From CAZSTA01 sp964609495 [NCBI: uncultured bacterium] (GTDB taxonomy: Bacteria > CAZSTA01), in contig CAZSTA010000191.1 of NCBI GenBank assembly GCA_964609495.1, forward strand, positions 1 through 6,933: a stretch of 6,933 nt of DNA, given 5' to 3'. The notes below the pieces were generated by a model. The model did not search any database, had not been told where the DNA came from, and saw nothing but the letters and a program-made list of their open reading frames with translations. Positions 1 through 6,175 of this stretch are shown piece by piece. The number at the start of each line of letters is the position of its first letter. Position 1 is the first letter of the stretch. The translations under genes and the position numbers were made by a program.

Positions 1-53
1 TCGTTCAAAGCTTTAAGTTCATCCCTCGATTTCTTTCCTACTCCAACACTCAT
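1..53 (-). CDS. Start of an unidentified gene, truncated by the left edge
   Basis: Read on the minus strand from ATG at 53-51, this gives 17 codons beginning MSVGVGKKSRDELKALN before the window ends. An in-frame TAA at 65-63 bounds the frame upstream, so 53 is the first ATG; ATC or ATT codons lie between and are unlikely starts. A strong Shine-Dalgarno AAGGAG lies at 90-85, which is 31 bases from this ATG and therefore too far for direct use. It is ideally placed for another ATG at 75-73 that opens a six-codon frame ending at 57-55, two bases before this start. Translation may thus be coupled to a short leader peptide, or the frame may be shifted. The residues visible are basic and hydrophilic, with no signal peptide. 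I do not recognise the family. The gene lies downstream of the glycosidase in the same direction, but a hairpin separates them. Confidence 0.4.
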   Translation of the reverse strand, partial: MSVGVGKKSRDELKALN

Positions 54-54
54 A

Positions 55-90
55 TCAATGATTTATAAAGCTCATAATCACTATCTCCTT
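55..90 (-). promoter_or_regulatory. Ribosome binding site and possible six-codon leader peptide
   Basis: On the minus strand AAGGAG (90-85) is followed after 9 bases by ATG (75-73), then codons for MSFINH and TGA at 57-55. The next ATG, at 53, begins the longer edge gene, so stop and start are two bases apart (TGATATG). This arrangement allows ribosomes to re-initiate. It could equally be chance, or a frameshift in the assembled sequence that detached the true start from its gene. Confidence 0.35.
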
Positions 91-106
91 ATCAGATATA
101 AGAGAC

Positions 107-141
107 GCTTGGATTAGCTCTCCTGAGGAGCTAACCCAAGC
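107..141 (-). terminator. Hairpin after the glycoside hydrolase gene, probable terminator
   Basis: The arms 107-120 (GCTTGGATTAGCTC) and 128-141 (GAGCTAACCCAAGC) pair over 14 positions with one A-C mismatch around a 7-base loop. The structure begins 16 bases past the glycosidase stop codon at 158, the usual place for a terminator. On the minus strand the stem is followed by GTCTCTTATATC, pyrimidine-rich but without a real U-run. Termination may be inefficient, or the hairpin may mainly protect the 3' end. No gene converges on it from the left within the window. Confidence 0.55.
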
Positions 142-157
142 TTATAATTATCTTTAC

Positions 158-2326
158 CTAGAACGGAAGAGGCATAGGGATCATCGGTGGCACAAAGGTT
201 ATCTCCTCCTGATTCTCCGAGAGTATCTTACCAGTAGCTTCCATCAACTTGGCTTTGAGCAGATAATCGCCAGGTTTTAGACTTGCCAGCGTCTCATATA
301 GCCCCTTTAAGAACTGCATCATCTCCGCAGAACCCAGATCCTCAAGGGAGAAGAAAGAGACATCAGTAACACTATCGGCGGAGATATCTAGGGGAAGAGA
401 AACAAGGTCGATTCTATTTCCAGCAGAATCCTCTAGGAATAGCTCAAGGGTAGCCCCTTTGAATTCCTCATAGAGATCGTTAACCACAGCTATCCTCTCT
501 ATAAGACCGAAGATAGATCCTATCTCCATCTTCCTACGAGTTACGCTCATACTAACTAGCACAGGTTGATAGGCTAAGCGAAGCGCCTCATATCCCCTCT
601 TTGGCTGGCGGTAATAATCCACAACTGAGCAAGTGATCGAGGGCCAACAATCAACGAACATAAATTGGAAGAGACTCGTTATCCTGCTATACTTAGCTCG
701 GCGATAATTCTCTATCGCGAACTTCAATAGATCGTATTGATACTTCTGACTATTAGCGATGAACTCCTCGATATTTTCCCCTCGATCTATATGAGCGACA
801 TTGAAAGTTTGATCATATTGGAAGTCATGGTAAGCCCATTTCTTCCAATCCTTCTGGGTTTGGGGATTCAGTTCCTCCTCCGTAAACATCTCCTTCACCA
901 TATTCAAATTGGGCAAAGCTGGAGCTCCAAATTCATTTACAAACGGAGCTTGGGGTAAGGCGATATAATCTTCCATACTTCCCCAGTACCAGCCCGGATA
1001 GGTATGCTGAGAGAAATCGGAGGCAGGAGTAACAAAGCGAGTGCCATCCTCCTCTTTAACCGCTATCTCCAACACCGGATCCAGGACGTGGCGATTATGA
1101 GTTGGCTCGTTGTGACAGCACCAAACGACGATGCTAGGATGATTATAGAAACAACGAACCATATCCTTGATCTGAGTGACCGCCTTATTGGCGAAGGCAT
1201 CGGAAGCCTGATATCCCCATTGGAGAGCGAAATCTTGCCAAACAAGGATTCCTGCAGAATCACAGGCCGCGTAGAATTCCTCTCGGTTGACGTGAGCGTG
1301 AATTCTAACTCCGTTGATGTTAGCCCCTTTGAGAAGCTCCATATCCTTATTTATCATCTCCGCATCATACTCTGATAGCCACTGAGTAGGAATTATATTA
1401 GTTCCTCTGACAAAGATCTGCTTTCCGTTTAAGAACCAACGCCAATCCTTATCGATCTCTATGCTCCTTATTCCGAATTCGGTCTCGGATTGGGCGACGA
1501 TCTTATCCTCTCGAGATATAGCGGATTTCAACTTATATAGATTAGGTTCTCCGTGATCCCAGGTGTTCCATAGGTAGGGCTTCTCGATAGTCTTTACAAA
1601 TACTATCTCGTTCTCTCCGGGGTTAAGTCTTACTTCTTTAGCTAGAGCGTAAGTCTCCTCGGATTTGAAATTAGCTGGAACTATGTCGATCGCTACTTTA
1701 GCTTCAACTGGAGTAGTCTCATCATTGGCTATTTTCAAATTAGTAGTCAATATCGCTTTCCCGCTCTTCAGAATACAAGGAGAGACCTTCATCCCTTCCA
1801 GCCTCACCTTATCGGAGATCACCAGCTCCACCTTATTCCATATACCTCCGGTATTCTTTGTCTGACCTTTCTCTGGATCACTGGATCCAGGGCGACAGTC
1901 GTGATGTCCGAAGATGCCCTTGATCAAAGTTTTGTGAGCGGGCCAGACCTTGCGAGGCTCCTCATAAGGAGAATCTACTCTTACTAAGAGAATATTCTCC
2001 TCTTCGATCAGGGGAGTAACATTGAATTTGAAAGGCTGGAAATATCCTTCATGAGAGCCGATATGCTCACCGTTTAGCCAGACATCAGCGAAATAATCAA
2101 CGCCGTAGAACTTGATCCATACTTCTTTACCTTCCACCTCCTCAGGTTTGGAAAAGGTGCGCTTAAACCAGATCACCCCGCAATAATCATCTACTCCGGC
2201 TAATTGCCAGTTATTGGGAATGGACATCTCCTTCCATTCCCCCTCATCGGTTAAGTAATCCTCGAATCTACCGGTGCCTGTAGGATCCTTTCTATAATTC
2301 CACAGACCATTGAGAGATATGATCAT
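158..2326 (-). CDS. Glycoside hydrolase family 2 enzyme, beta-mannosidase/beta-galactosidase-like, cytoplasmic
   Basis: This is a 722-residue retaining exo-glycosidase that removes a terminal beta-linked sugar. Domains in order are an N-terminal jelly-roll sugar-binding domain (about 1-170, with WLNGEHIG at 84-91 and NTGGIW at 158-163), an Ig-like sandwich (about 171-285), a TIM barrel (about 286-585) and a C-terminal beta domain. The acid/base is E407 in CCHNEP, and the nucleophile is E465 in FVNEFGAPALP. Other barrel landmarks are RGTNIIPTQW (307-316), CDSAGILVWQDF (355-366) and DCWPS (559-563). The WQDF and DCWPS...VDYY...PK.GY patterns point to the mannosidase/exo-glucosaminidase side of GH2 rather than LacZ, but the substrate cannot be read from sequence. 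It is shorter than many GH2 enzymes (800-1000 residues) yet looks complete. There is no signal peptide, so it probably acts on imported oligosaccharides. The ATG at 2326 has AAGGAG at 2340-2335, 8 bases upstream. No transporter or other glycosidase is adjacent. Confidence 0.93.
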   Translation of the reverse strand: MIISLNGLWNYRKDPTGTGRFEDYLTDEGEWKEMSIPNNWQLAGVDDYCGVIWFKRTFSKPEEVEGKEVWIKFYGVDYFADVWLNGEHIGSHEGYFQPFKFNVTPLIEEENILLVRVDSPYEEPRKVWPAHKTLIKGIFGHHDCRPGSSDPEKGQTKNTGGIWNKVELVISDKVRLEGMKVSPCILKSGKAILTTNLKIANDETTPVEAKVAIDIVPANFKSEETYALAKEVRLNPGENEIVFVKTIEKPYLWNTWDHGEPNLYKLKSAISREDKIVAQSETEFGIRSIEIDKDWRWFLNGKQIFVRGTNIIPTQWLSEYDAEMINKDMELLKGANINGVRIHAHVNREEFYAACDSAGILVWQDFALQWGYQASDAFANKAVTQIKDMVRCFYNHPSIVVWCCHNEPTHNRHVLDPVLEIAVKEEDGTRFVTPASDFSQHTYPGWYWGSMEDYIALPQAPFVNEFGAPALPNLNMVKEMFTEEELNPQTQKDWKKWAYHDFQYDQTFNVAHIDRGENIEEFIANSQKYQYDLLKFAIENYRRAKYSRITSLFQFMFVDCWPSITCSVVDYYRQPKRGYEALRLAYQPVLVSMSVTRRKMEIGSIFGLIERIAVVNDLYEEFKGATLELFLEDSAGNRIDLVSLPLDISADSVTDVSFFSLEDLGSAEMMQFLKGLYETLASLKPGDYLLKAKLMEATGKILSENQEEITFVPPMIPMPLPF

Positions 2327-2386
2327 ATAATCATCTCCTTTTTATCTTAAGTTTGACAGTTATGCTCGAGGGATTATGATATGATT

Positions 2387-2488
2387 CCCCCTCACCCTAT
2401 CCCTCTCCCACAAGGGGAGAGGGAACACTGAGATAAGATTGCTCTCTTCATTTTCCCCTCCCTTGATGAGAGGGGTCAGGGGAGGGTG
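2387..2488. repeat. C/G-rich palindromic interspersed repeat (REP/MITE-like)
   Basis: The element begins CCCCCTCACCCTATCCCTCT and ends with GGGGTCAGGGGAGGGTG. Its terminal 21 bases (2387-2407 and 2468-2488) are imperfect inverted repeats matching at 16 of 21 positions. Two hairpins are nested inside. One has a perfect 9-bp stem, 2401-2409 with 2415-2423 (CCCTCTCCC/GGGAGAGGG). The other has a 6-bp stem, 2455-2460 with 2470-2475. The composition differs sharply from the AT-rich flanks. Elements with this CCCTCACCC...CCCTCTCCC pattern are scattered between genes in many bacterial genomes. It encodes no protein, and I see no obvious target-site duplication. It may act as a transcript-end or mRNA-stability structure for either neighbour. 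Confidence 0.75.
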
Positions 2489-2713
2489 ATAATTAACAAG
2501 ATTCTTTGATAGCCTTATTAATTCAGCAAAAACCAATCTAAAGGAAGTTCAAGGCATAATTTGATCTCGAATATCTCGGATAAAACAACCAGAAACTTTT
2601 CTGAAACTACTTAAATCTCCGAACTAATCGAACATTTCGCATCGGATAGCAGTCTCACCTTCACCGAATAATCATTATCAGACTATTCAGCTTAATACTC
2701 CTACTTGAGGTTT

Positions 2714-2739
2714 CCAACTTTGGCTAATGTCAAAGTTGG
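2714..2739 (-). terminator. Hairpin just after the second M16 gene
   Basis: CCAACTTTG (2714-2722) and CAAAGTTGG (2731-2739) form a perfect 9-bp stem with an 8-base loop, starting two bases beyond the TGA stop at 2744-2742. On the minus strand the stem is followed by AAACCTCAAG, with no U-run. It resembles a transcript-end structure more than a classical intrinsic terminator. Its position at the end of the three-gene run supports an operon boundary here. Confidence 0.5.
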
Positions 2740-2741
2740 GT

Positions 2742-4085
2742 TCACTTCTCGGTTGGCATAAGGATAGAGACGATGTGAGCCTCGGTGAAGTATTTGTTAG
2801 CTATCTCCATAATATCTTCTTTAGTCACGGCCTCTATCTGCTCTGGATACTTAGCATCGAATTCATAACCAGCTCCCATAGTCTCATACCACCCCAGATA
2901 CCAAGCTTGATCCTTATTGCGCTGGTGAGCTAGGGCAAAACTTCCGATCAGGTATTTCTTAGCCTTCTCCAACTCCTCATCACTCACCAACTTGGTCTTC
3001 AACCTCTCTATCTCTTCAAGCATACCTTCCTTAGCCTGCTCTACGCTCTCTGGGCTCGTTATTATATACCCCACGAAATGACTCGGACCTTTACGGGAGG
3101 GGAAGAAGGAGCTGGTGTCATAAGCCAACCCTCTCTTATCCCGTAATTCCACAAAGAAGCGGGAACTCATCCCTCCTCCCAGAATGGTGTTTATCAGCTT
3201 GAGGATGGGATAATCATCGCTATCAACACTGGGGGCTGGATAACCGATTATCATCCACGCAGCCTGAAGCTCTCTCTCTTTGGAGACCTCTTTAGTTTCC
3301 TCCAATTTGATATCCCAGATGCGCCTCTGATCCGCTAACTGATTCAGTCTGACCCGGGCAGGCAAGGATTTTTCTGGTAACTTCCCCAGAGTCTTCTCGA
3401 GCATATCCAACATTTTAGTTGTGGAGAAGTTTCCTACTACTGAAACGATCATATTATTGGGGATACAGTAGCTCTTGTAGAAATCTACGAGGTCATCTCT
3501 CGATAAGTATTTTATCGTCTGATCGGTTCCCATCTCTACCCGGCTGTAGGGATAAGCGCCGTATAAAGTTTCTCTGAAGAGGTCATAGACCGGCGTGAAA
3601 GGACTATCGAGTCTAGCTTTGAGTTGAGCCAGTATATCTTGTCTCTCCTTCTCTATCTCCTCGGCAGGGAAATTGGAGTTTTGGATTACATCAATCAATA
3701 TCTCCAATCCCGCAGGGAAGTACTCGCTGATCGTTATGAGATATATCTCCCCCCAGTCAGGAGCTGTTTGGGTGCTTAAGACTCCTCCTATCGACTCTAT
3801 ATCATTTGCGATCTGAGTGGCTGTTCTGTTCTCGGTCCCTTTCAGTAGCATCCCTTGAGTGAAGTCAGATATCCCAGTCTCATTCTTCAACTCAATGCGC
3901 GGTCCAATCTTGAGGAAGATCTCTAAAGCGATTATATCATTAGCGTGATTCTCACGAGCTAGCACAGTAAGACCATTATCGAAAGTCACCTTAGTAACCG
4001 GCAAGGGAGCGGATTCGGAGGATATAGGTGCAAAGCTCAGAGCCAAGATGAGCATCACTGTTAATAGGAATATCTTTCTCATCAT
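2742..4085 (-). CDS. M16 family peptidase-like protein without zinc site, probable non-catalytic partner subunit
   Basis: This 447-residue exported protein has the two-lobed M16B fold but cannot bind the catalytic zinc. Where the family has HxxEH, it has D74-F-T-Q77-G78 in GISDFTQGMLLKGT, and the distal glutamate is Q154 in ILAQLKARLD. In contrast, the C-terminal lobe keeps the R/Y substrate-binding pair in RDKRGLAY (R318, Y322), after GGGMSSRFF (303-311). Residues 1 to about 26 form a Sec signal peptide (MMRK, then a hydrophobic core), so it acts outside the cytoplasm. ATG at 4085 is chosen because AAGGAG lies 9 bases upstream; a second ATG follows immediately and could also serve. It lies 78 bases downstream of the catalytic M16 gene, in the same direction. 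Known heterodimeric M16 peptidases divide roles in just this way between a zinc subunit and an R/Y subunit, so I infer that the two proteins assemble together. The substrate is unknown. Confidence 0.9.
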   Translation of the reverse strand: MMRKIFLLTVMLILALSFAPISSESAPLPVTKVTFDNGLTVLARENHANDIIALEIFLKIGPRIELKNETGISDFTQGMLLKGTENRTATQIANDIESIGGVLSTQTAPDWGEIYLITISEYFPAGLEILIDVIQNSNFPAEEIEKERQDILAQLKARLDSPFTPVYDLFRETLYGAYPYSRVEMGTDQTIKYLSRDDLVDFYKSYCIPNNMIVSVVGNFSTTKMLDMLEKTLGKLPEKSLPARVRLNQLADQRRIWDIKLEETKEVSKERELQAAWMIIGYPAPSVDSDDYPILKLINTILGGGMSSRFFVELRDKRGLAYDTSSFFPSRKGPSHFVGYIITSPESVEQAKEGMLEEIERLKTKLVSDEELEKAKKYLIGSFALAHQRNKDQAWYLGWYETMGAGYEFDAKYPEQIEAVTKEDIMEIANKYFTEAHIVSILMPTEK

Positions 4086-4116
4086 AATTCATCTCTCCTT
4101 TCTTTAATCGGATTAT

Positions 4117-4150
4117 AATAGCTGCTGGATCATCAAATCCAGCAGCTATT
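4117..4150 (-). promoter_or_regulatory. Perfect 14-bp hairpin between the two M16 genes
   Basis: AATAGCTGCTGGAT (4117-4130) is the exact reverse complement of 4137-4150, with a 6-base loop. It sits in the 78-base gap, 13 bases after the upstream stop codon and about 15 bases before the Shine-Dalgarno of the downstream gene. On the minus strand it is followed by ATAATCCGATT, not a U-run, so full termination is unlikely. A stabilising or processing structure, or partial attenuation adjusting the subunit ratio, fits better. Confidence 0.6.
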
Positions 4151-4163
4151 TTACCGAGGTTCC

Positions 4164-5474
4164 TTATTCTCCTTTAGGCTCAAGCGCAGCCAAAGTATAG
4201 ACATCGGTGGTGAGATACTTTTGAGCGACTCGTATTACATCCTCTTTAGTAACTGATCTTATGTTCTTCAGGTAGTTACGTTCATAATCGAGGTCCGCTA
4301 TCAGTGACCAATACCCCAAAGAGAAAGCCTGATCGGAATTGGTCTCACTATTAAAGGCATATTCGGACTCGATCATTGTCTTGACCTTACCCAACTCCTC
4401 ATCAGTAACCGGCTCAGTTTTGAGTTTTTCCAACTCTTCAAGGATGGCTTCCTTAACCTCGTCCAATTTTCCCACATCGAAGAGCGCGTGAACTCTAAGC
4501 ATACCTGGCTCCTTTTGCGTAAGATAGCCAGCCCTGATAGATAGAACTAACTGTTTATTCTCCTTAACCTGCTGATACAGTCTGGAGCTTCTTCCTTCTC
4601 CCAGGATGTAGATGAGAACATCCATAATGTAGGAGTCATCGCTTTCAGCAGGAGGGGCGGGAAAAGCTACCGCCAGGTAAACTTGATTGACGTCTCTCTC
4701 CTCTATATCCTCCTTCACCTCTTTGGGCCAAACTGCCTCAAATTTGGGAGTGGGAGGTAAAGGTTTAGCCTCAAAATCAGCGAAGGCTTCTTTGACTTCG
4801 GCTATAACCTCATCTGAATCGACATCTCCTATTATCACTAAAGTCATATTATTGGGAACGTAATAGGTTTGATAGTAGTCTATTAAGGTATCTCTCGACA
4901 TGTTTTCGACGATCTCTCTAGGTCCTAAAATCGGTCGGGCGTAAGGATGTCCACTGAAGAAGTCGGAATAAATCTTACTCACTAAATAGCTGCTCGGGTT
5001 ATCATCTCTTCTGTTTATCTCCTCCAAGATAACCTTCCTCTCCATCTCAACCTCGTTTGGATCGAAAACGGAGTTCATTATAGAATCGGAGAGGACATCT
5101 AGGACTACATCAAAGTAGCGACTAGCGACTGTCACATAGTAGTAGGTGAAATCCATAGAGGTGCCGGCGTTGGATTGCCCTCCTACTGATTCTATCTCCA
5201 GATCGAAATCCCCTCGCCCTCTCTTCTCAGTTCCCTTGAACATCATATGTTCTATGAAATGGGAGATTCCGTTATTCTCATCAGTCTCGTTGATAGAGCC
5301 AGTATTTACCCAGATATTTACCGCGACCACATCGATGTTGTGAATCTCCTTGACCAGAACAGTCATTCCGTTATCCAGAACAACCTCTTTAAGTTCCTCA
5401 GCGGAAATAGAAGTAGTAGCAATCATCGCTAAAATTAAGGTTGCTACTACAACGAAATTCTTCGACGCTTTCAT
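4164..5474 (-). CDS. M16 family zinc metallopeptidase, catalytic subunit, exported
   Basis: This 436-residue processing-peptidase-type enzyme (M16B, related to mitochondrial MPP-beta) carries the inverted zinc motif H72-F-I-E75-H76 in GISHFIEHMMFKGT. The third ligand is E152 in ILEEINRRDDNP, 75 residues further on, the family spacing. The C-terminal lobe is recognisable from GEGRSSRLYQQV (292-303), but the usual RGLAY is here KQLVL (307-311), so the R/Y pair is lost. An N-terminal Sec signal peptide ends near residue 25 (SISA before EELKE), placing the enzyme in the periplasm or outside. The ATG at 5474 has AAAGGAGGT 6 bases upstream, an excellent match. The stop of the preceding membrane-protein gene is only 46 bases upstream, and no promoter is evident in the gap. 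The missing R/Y pair is supplied by the next gene, implying a heterodimer that cleaves peptides. The substrate cannot be inferred. Confidence 0.94.
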   Translation of the reverse strand: MKASKNFVVVATLILAMIATTSISAEELKEVVLDNGMTVLVKEIHNIDVVAVNIWVNTGSINETDENNGISHFIEHMMFKGTEKRGRGDFDLEIESVGGQSNAGTSMDFTYYYVTVASRYFDVVLDVLSDSIMNSVFDPNEVEMERKVILEEINRRDDNPSSYLVSKIYSDFFSGHPYARPILGPREIVENMSRDTLIDYYQTYYVPNNMTLVIIGDVDSDEVIAEVKEAFADFEAKPLPPTPKFEAVWPKEVKEDIEERDVNQVYLAVAFPAPPAESDDSYIMDVLIYILGEGRSSRLYQQVKENKQLVLSIRAGYLTQKEPGMLRVHALFDVGKLDEVKEAILEELEKLKTEPVTDEELGKVKTMIESEYAFNSETNSDQAFSLGYWSLIADLDYERNYLKNIRSVTKEDVIRVAQKYLTTDVYTLAALEPKGE

Positions 5475-5520
5475 CTCAATACCTCCTTTGCTCTAAGGAT
5501 AAAATTTCCCTCCAATCATA

Positions 5521-5892
5521 CTATTTACCAGGAGAAAGTCCTACTAAGATCACTCCCGCACAGATCATAATGACCCCGATCCAGCGAATTAGGGGCACCT
5601 CCTCCTGAGCTACAATGAAGCCTGTTTTAGAGGCTAGTAGCACTAATACATAACCTAGGCTGACCATCGGATAAGCTTTACTGATGGGGACTTTTTGGAG
5701 AGCCTTCATCCAAATGAGAGCACTGGTTACGAAGAACACAAAACCAGCCAGAATAGCAGGGGTAGTGAACATTCTGATATACTCAGCTAGCAACGATCCT
5801 CCCGTTGTCACCTGACTTATTCCCCTCTTCAGTATCAACTGTCCCAATATCGCAATAGTAACTGAGAATACTATTAGTATAAATGAACGCAA
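5521..5892 (-). CDS. Small four-helix DMT/SMR-type membrane transporter (EamA/ArnE-like)
   Basis: This 123-residue protein consists almost entirely of four hydrophobic segments: about 3-22, 45-63, 72-90 and 102-119. The segment with KVPISKAYPMVSLGYVLVLL and the closing E-x3-RWIGVIMICAGVILVG pattern are typical of half-size drug/metabolite transporters such as ArnE/ArnF flippase subunits and EamA-like proteins. TM1 carries GQLILKRG. The membrane-embedded glutamate that defines multidrug EmrE-type SMR proteins is absent (Q18 is the nearest polar residue), so drug export is less likely than transport of a lipid-linked or small metabolite. Such proteins work as dimers, and no second subunit gene is present here. 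Translation starts at TTG (5892-5890), supported by AAAGGAGG 10 bases upstream and by the lack of an in-frame alternative. It is the first gene of the run leading into the M16 pair; a functional link is unproven. Confidence 0.82.
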   Translation of the reverse strand: MRSFILIVFSVTIAILGQLILKRGISQVTTGGSLLAEYIRMFTTPAILAGFVFFVTSALIWMKALQKVPISKAYPMVSLGYVLVLLASKTGFIVAQEEVPLIRWIGVIMICAGVILVGLSPGK

Positions 5893-5902
5893 TATCCGAT
5901 TT

Positions 5903-5910
5903 CCTCCTTT
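5903..5910 (-). promoter_or_regulatory. Ribosome binding site supporting a TTG start
   Basis: On the minus strand AAAGGAGG lies 10 bases before TTG at 5892-5890. The codons upstream in the same frame (ATA, CGG) offer no ATG or GTG. The near-perfect Shine-Dalgarno is what makes the rare TTG start credible, although 10 bases is slightly longer than optimal. Confidence 0.65.
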
Positions 5911-5929
5911 CTAATTTGACGTCCCCTCT

Positions 5930-5958
5930 ATTATAACTCAAAATTGCTATATACGCAA
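5930..5958 (-). promoter_or_regulatory. Sigma70-type promoter for the membrane protein and M16 operon
   Basis: Read on the minus strand, TTGCGT (5958-5953) and a perfect TATAAT (5935-5930) are separated by 17 bases. The -35 hexamer matches only in its TTG, but the -10 and spacing are ideal. Transcription would begin near 5923, leaving a leader of about 30 bases that contains the Shine-Dalgarno. It probably serves all three minus-strand genes downstream, since no other promoter is evident in the short gaps between them. Confidence 0.65.
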
Positions 5959-6069
5959 GGAGAAAAATAAACTTTTAGGGTCCTTTAGAATTTGTATGAG
6001 CTATGTGGAAAGATAGTGATGATCTATCAAGCAGTAGGATGTTTTCTTGACTCGCATGATATAATATAA

Positions 6070-6097
6070 TTGACATTGGTAGAAAGGGATTTATATT
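6070..6097 (+). promoter_or_regulatory. Upstream tandem promoter for endonuclease III
   Basis: A perfect TTGACA (6070-6075) is followed after 16 bases by TATATT (6092-6097), five of six matches to the -10 consensus. It lies upstream of, and in tandem with, a second and stronger promoter. Transcripts would start near 6104, giving a leader of about 70 bases. Confidence 0.55.
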
Positions 6098-6101
6098 TCA
6101 T

Positions 6102-6131
6102 TTGACATATAAGCTCGAAAAGTGATATAAT
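6102..6131 (+). promoter_or_regulatory. Near-consensus promoter for endonuclease III
   Basis: A perfect TTGACA (6102-6107) and a perfect TATAAT (6126-6131) are 18 bases apart, and the -10 is preceded by TGA, making it an extended -10 as well. The predicted start is near 6138, with a leader of about 38 bases. This is as close to the sigma70 consensus as natural promoters come. No operator can be identified with confidence. Confidence 0.75.
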
Positions 6132-6163
6132 ATAGCCAGTTTGATACTTTACCCAGATACTGT

Positions 6164-6169
6164 GAGGGG
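6164..6169 (+). promoter_or_regulatory. Ribosome binding site supporting a GTG start
   Basis: GAGGGG lies 6 bases before GTG at 6176-6178. It supports this GTG as the start of endonuclease III, and the resulting N-terminus aligns with the normal family length. Confidence 0.6.
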
Positions 6170-6175
6170 TAAGTT

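Larger units (their letters stand above)
2327..2741. other. 415-base intergenic region between glycosidase and M16 genes
   Basis: From the right it holds a hairpin just beyond the M16 stop, about 220 bases in which I see no coding frame, RNA gene or clear promoter (2490-2713), the palindromic repeat at 2387-2488, and the glycosidase ribosome binding site at 2335-2340. The glycosidase promoter should lie here. The only -10-like hexamer close to the gene is CATAAT on the minus strand (2378-2373). Its -35 position would fall inside the repeat and matches poorly, so I do not call a promoter. Confidence 0.6.

Noticed and set aside
1004-1375. Open frame of 123 codons on the plus strand inside the glycosidase gene
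   Set aside because: It lies fully antisense to a well-supported GH2 gene, shows no recognisable domain, and has no convincing ribosome binding site. It is a shadow of the codon pattern on the other strand, as are the frames at 737-958 and 1665-1865.
2387-2488. Possible CRISPR or tandem repeat because of recurring CCCTC/GAGGG blocks
   Set aside because: The blocks are inverted, not direct, and there are no regularly spaced repeats with unique spacers. The pattern is a single palindromic element.
2490-2713. Possible small gene or RNA in the spacer between the M16 stop hairpin and the repeat
   Set aside because: All frames on both strands close quickly (the longest ATG frame noticed is about 11 codons), no tRNA-like fold was seen, and no strong promoter-terminator pair frames it.
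2727-2933. Plus-strand open frame running from the hairpin into the M16 gene
   Set aside because: It is antisense to the conserved C-terminal M16 lobe and lacks a Shine-Dalgarno, so it is not treated as a gene.
6047-6070. TTGACT (6047-6052) with TATAAT (6065-6070) as a further plus-strand promoter
   Set aside because: The spacer is only 12 bases, too short for sigma70. The alternative extended -10 at 6057-6065 lacks a good -35, so it is mentioned only as part of the repeat observation.
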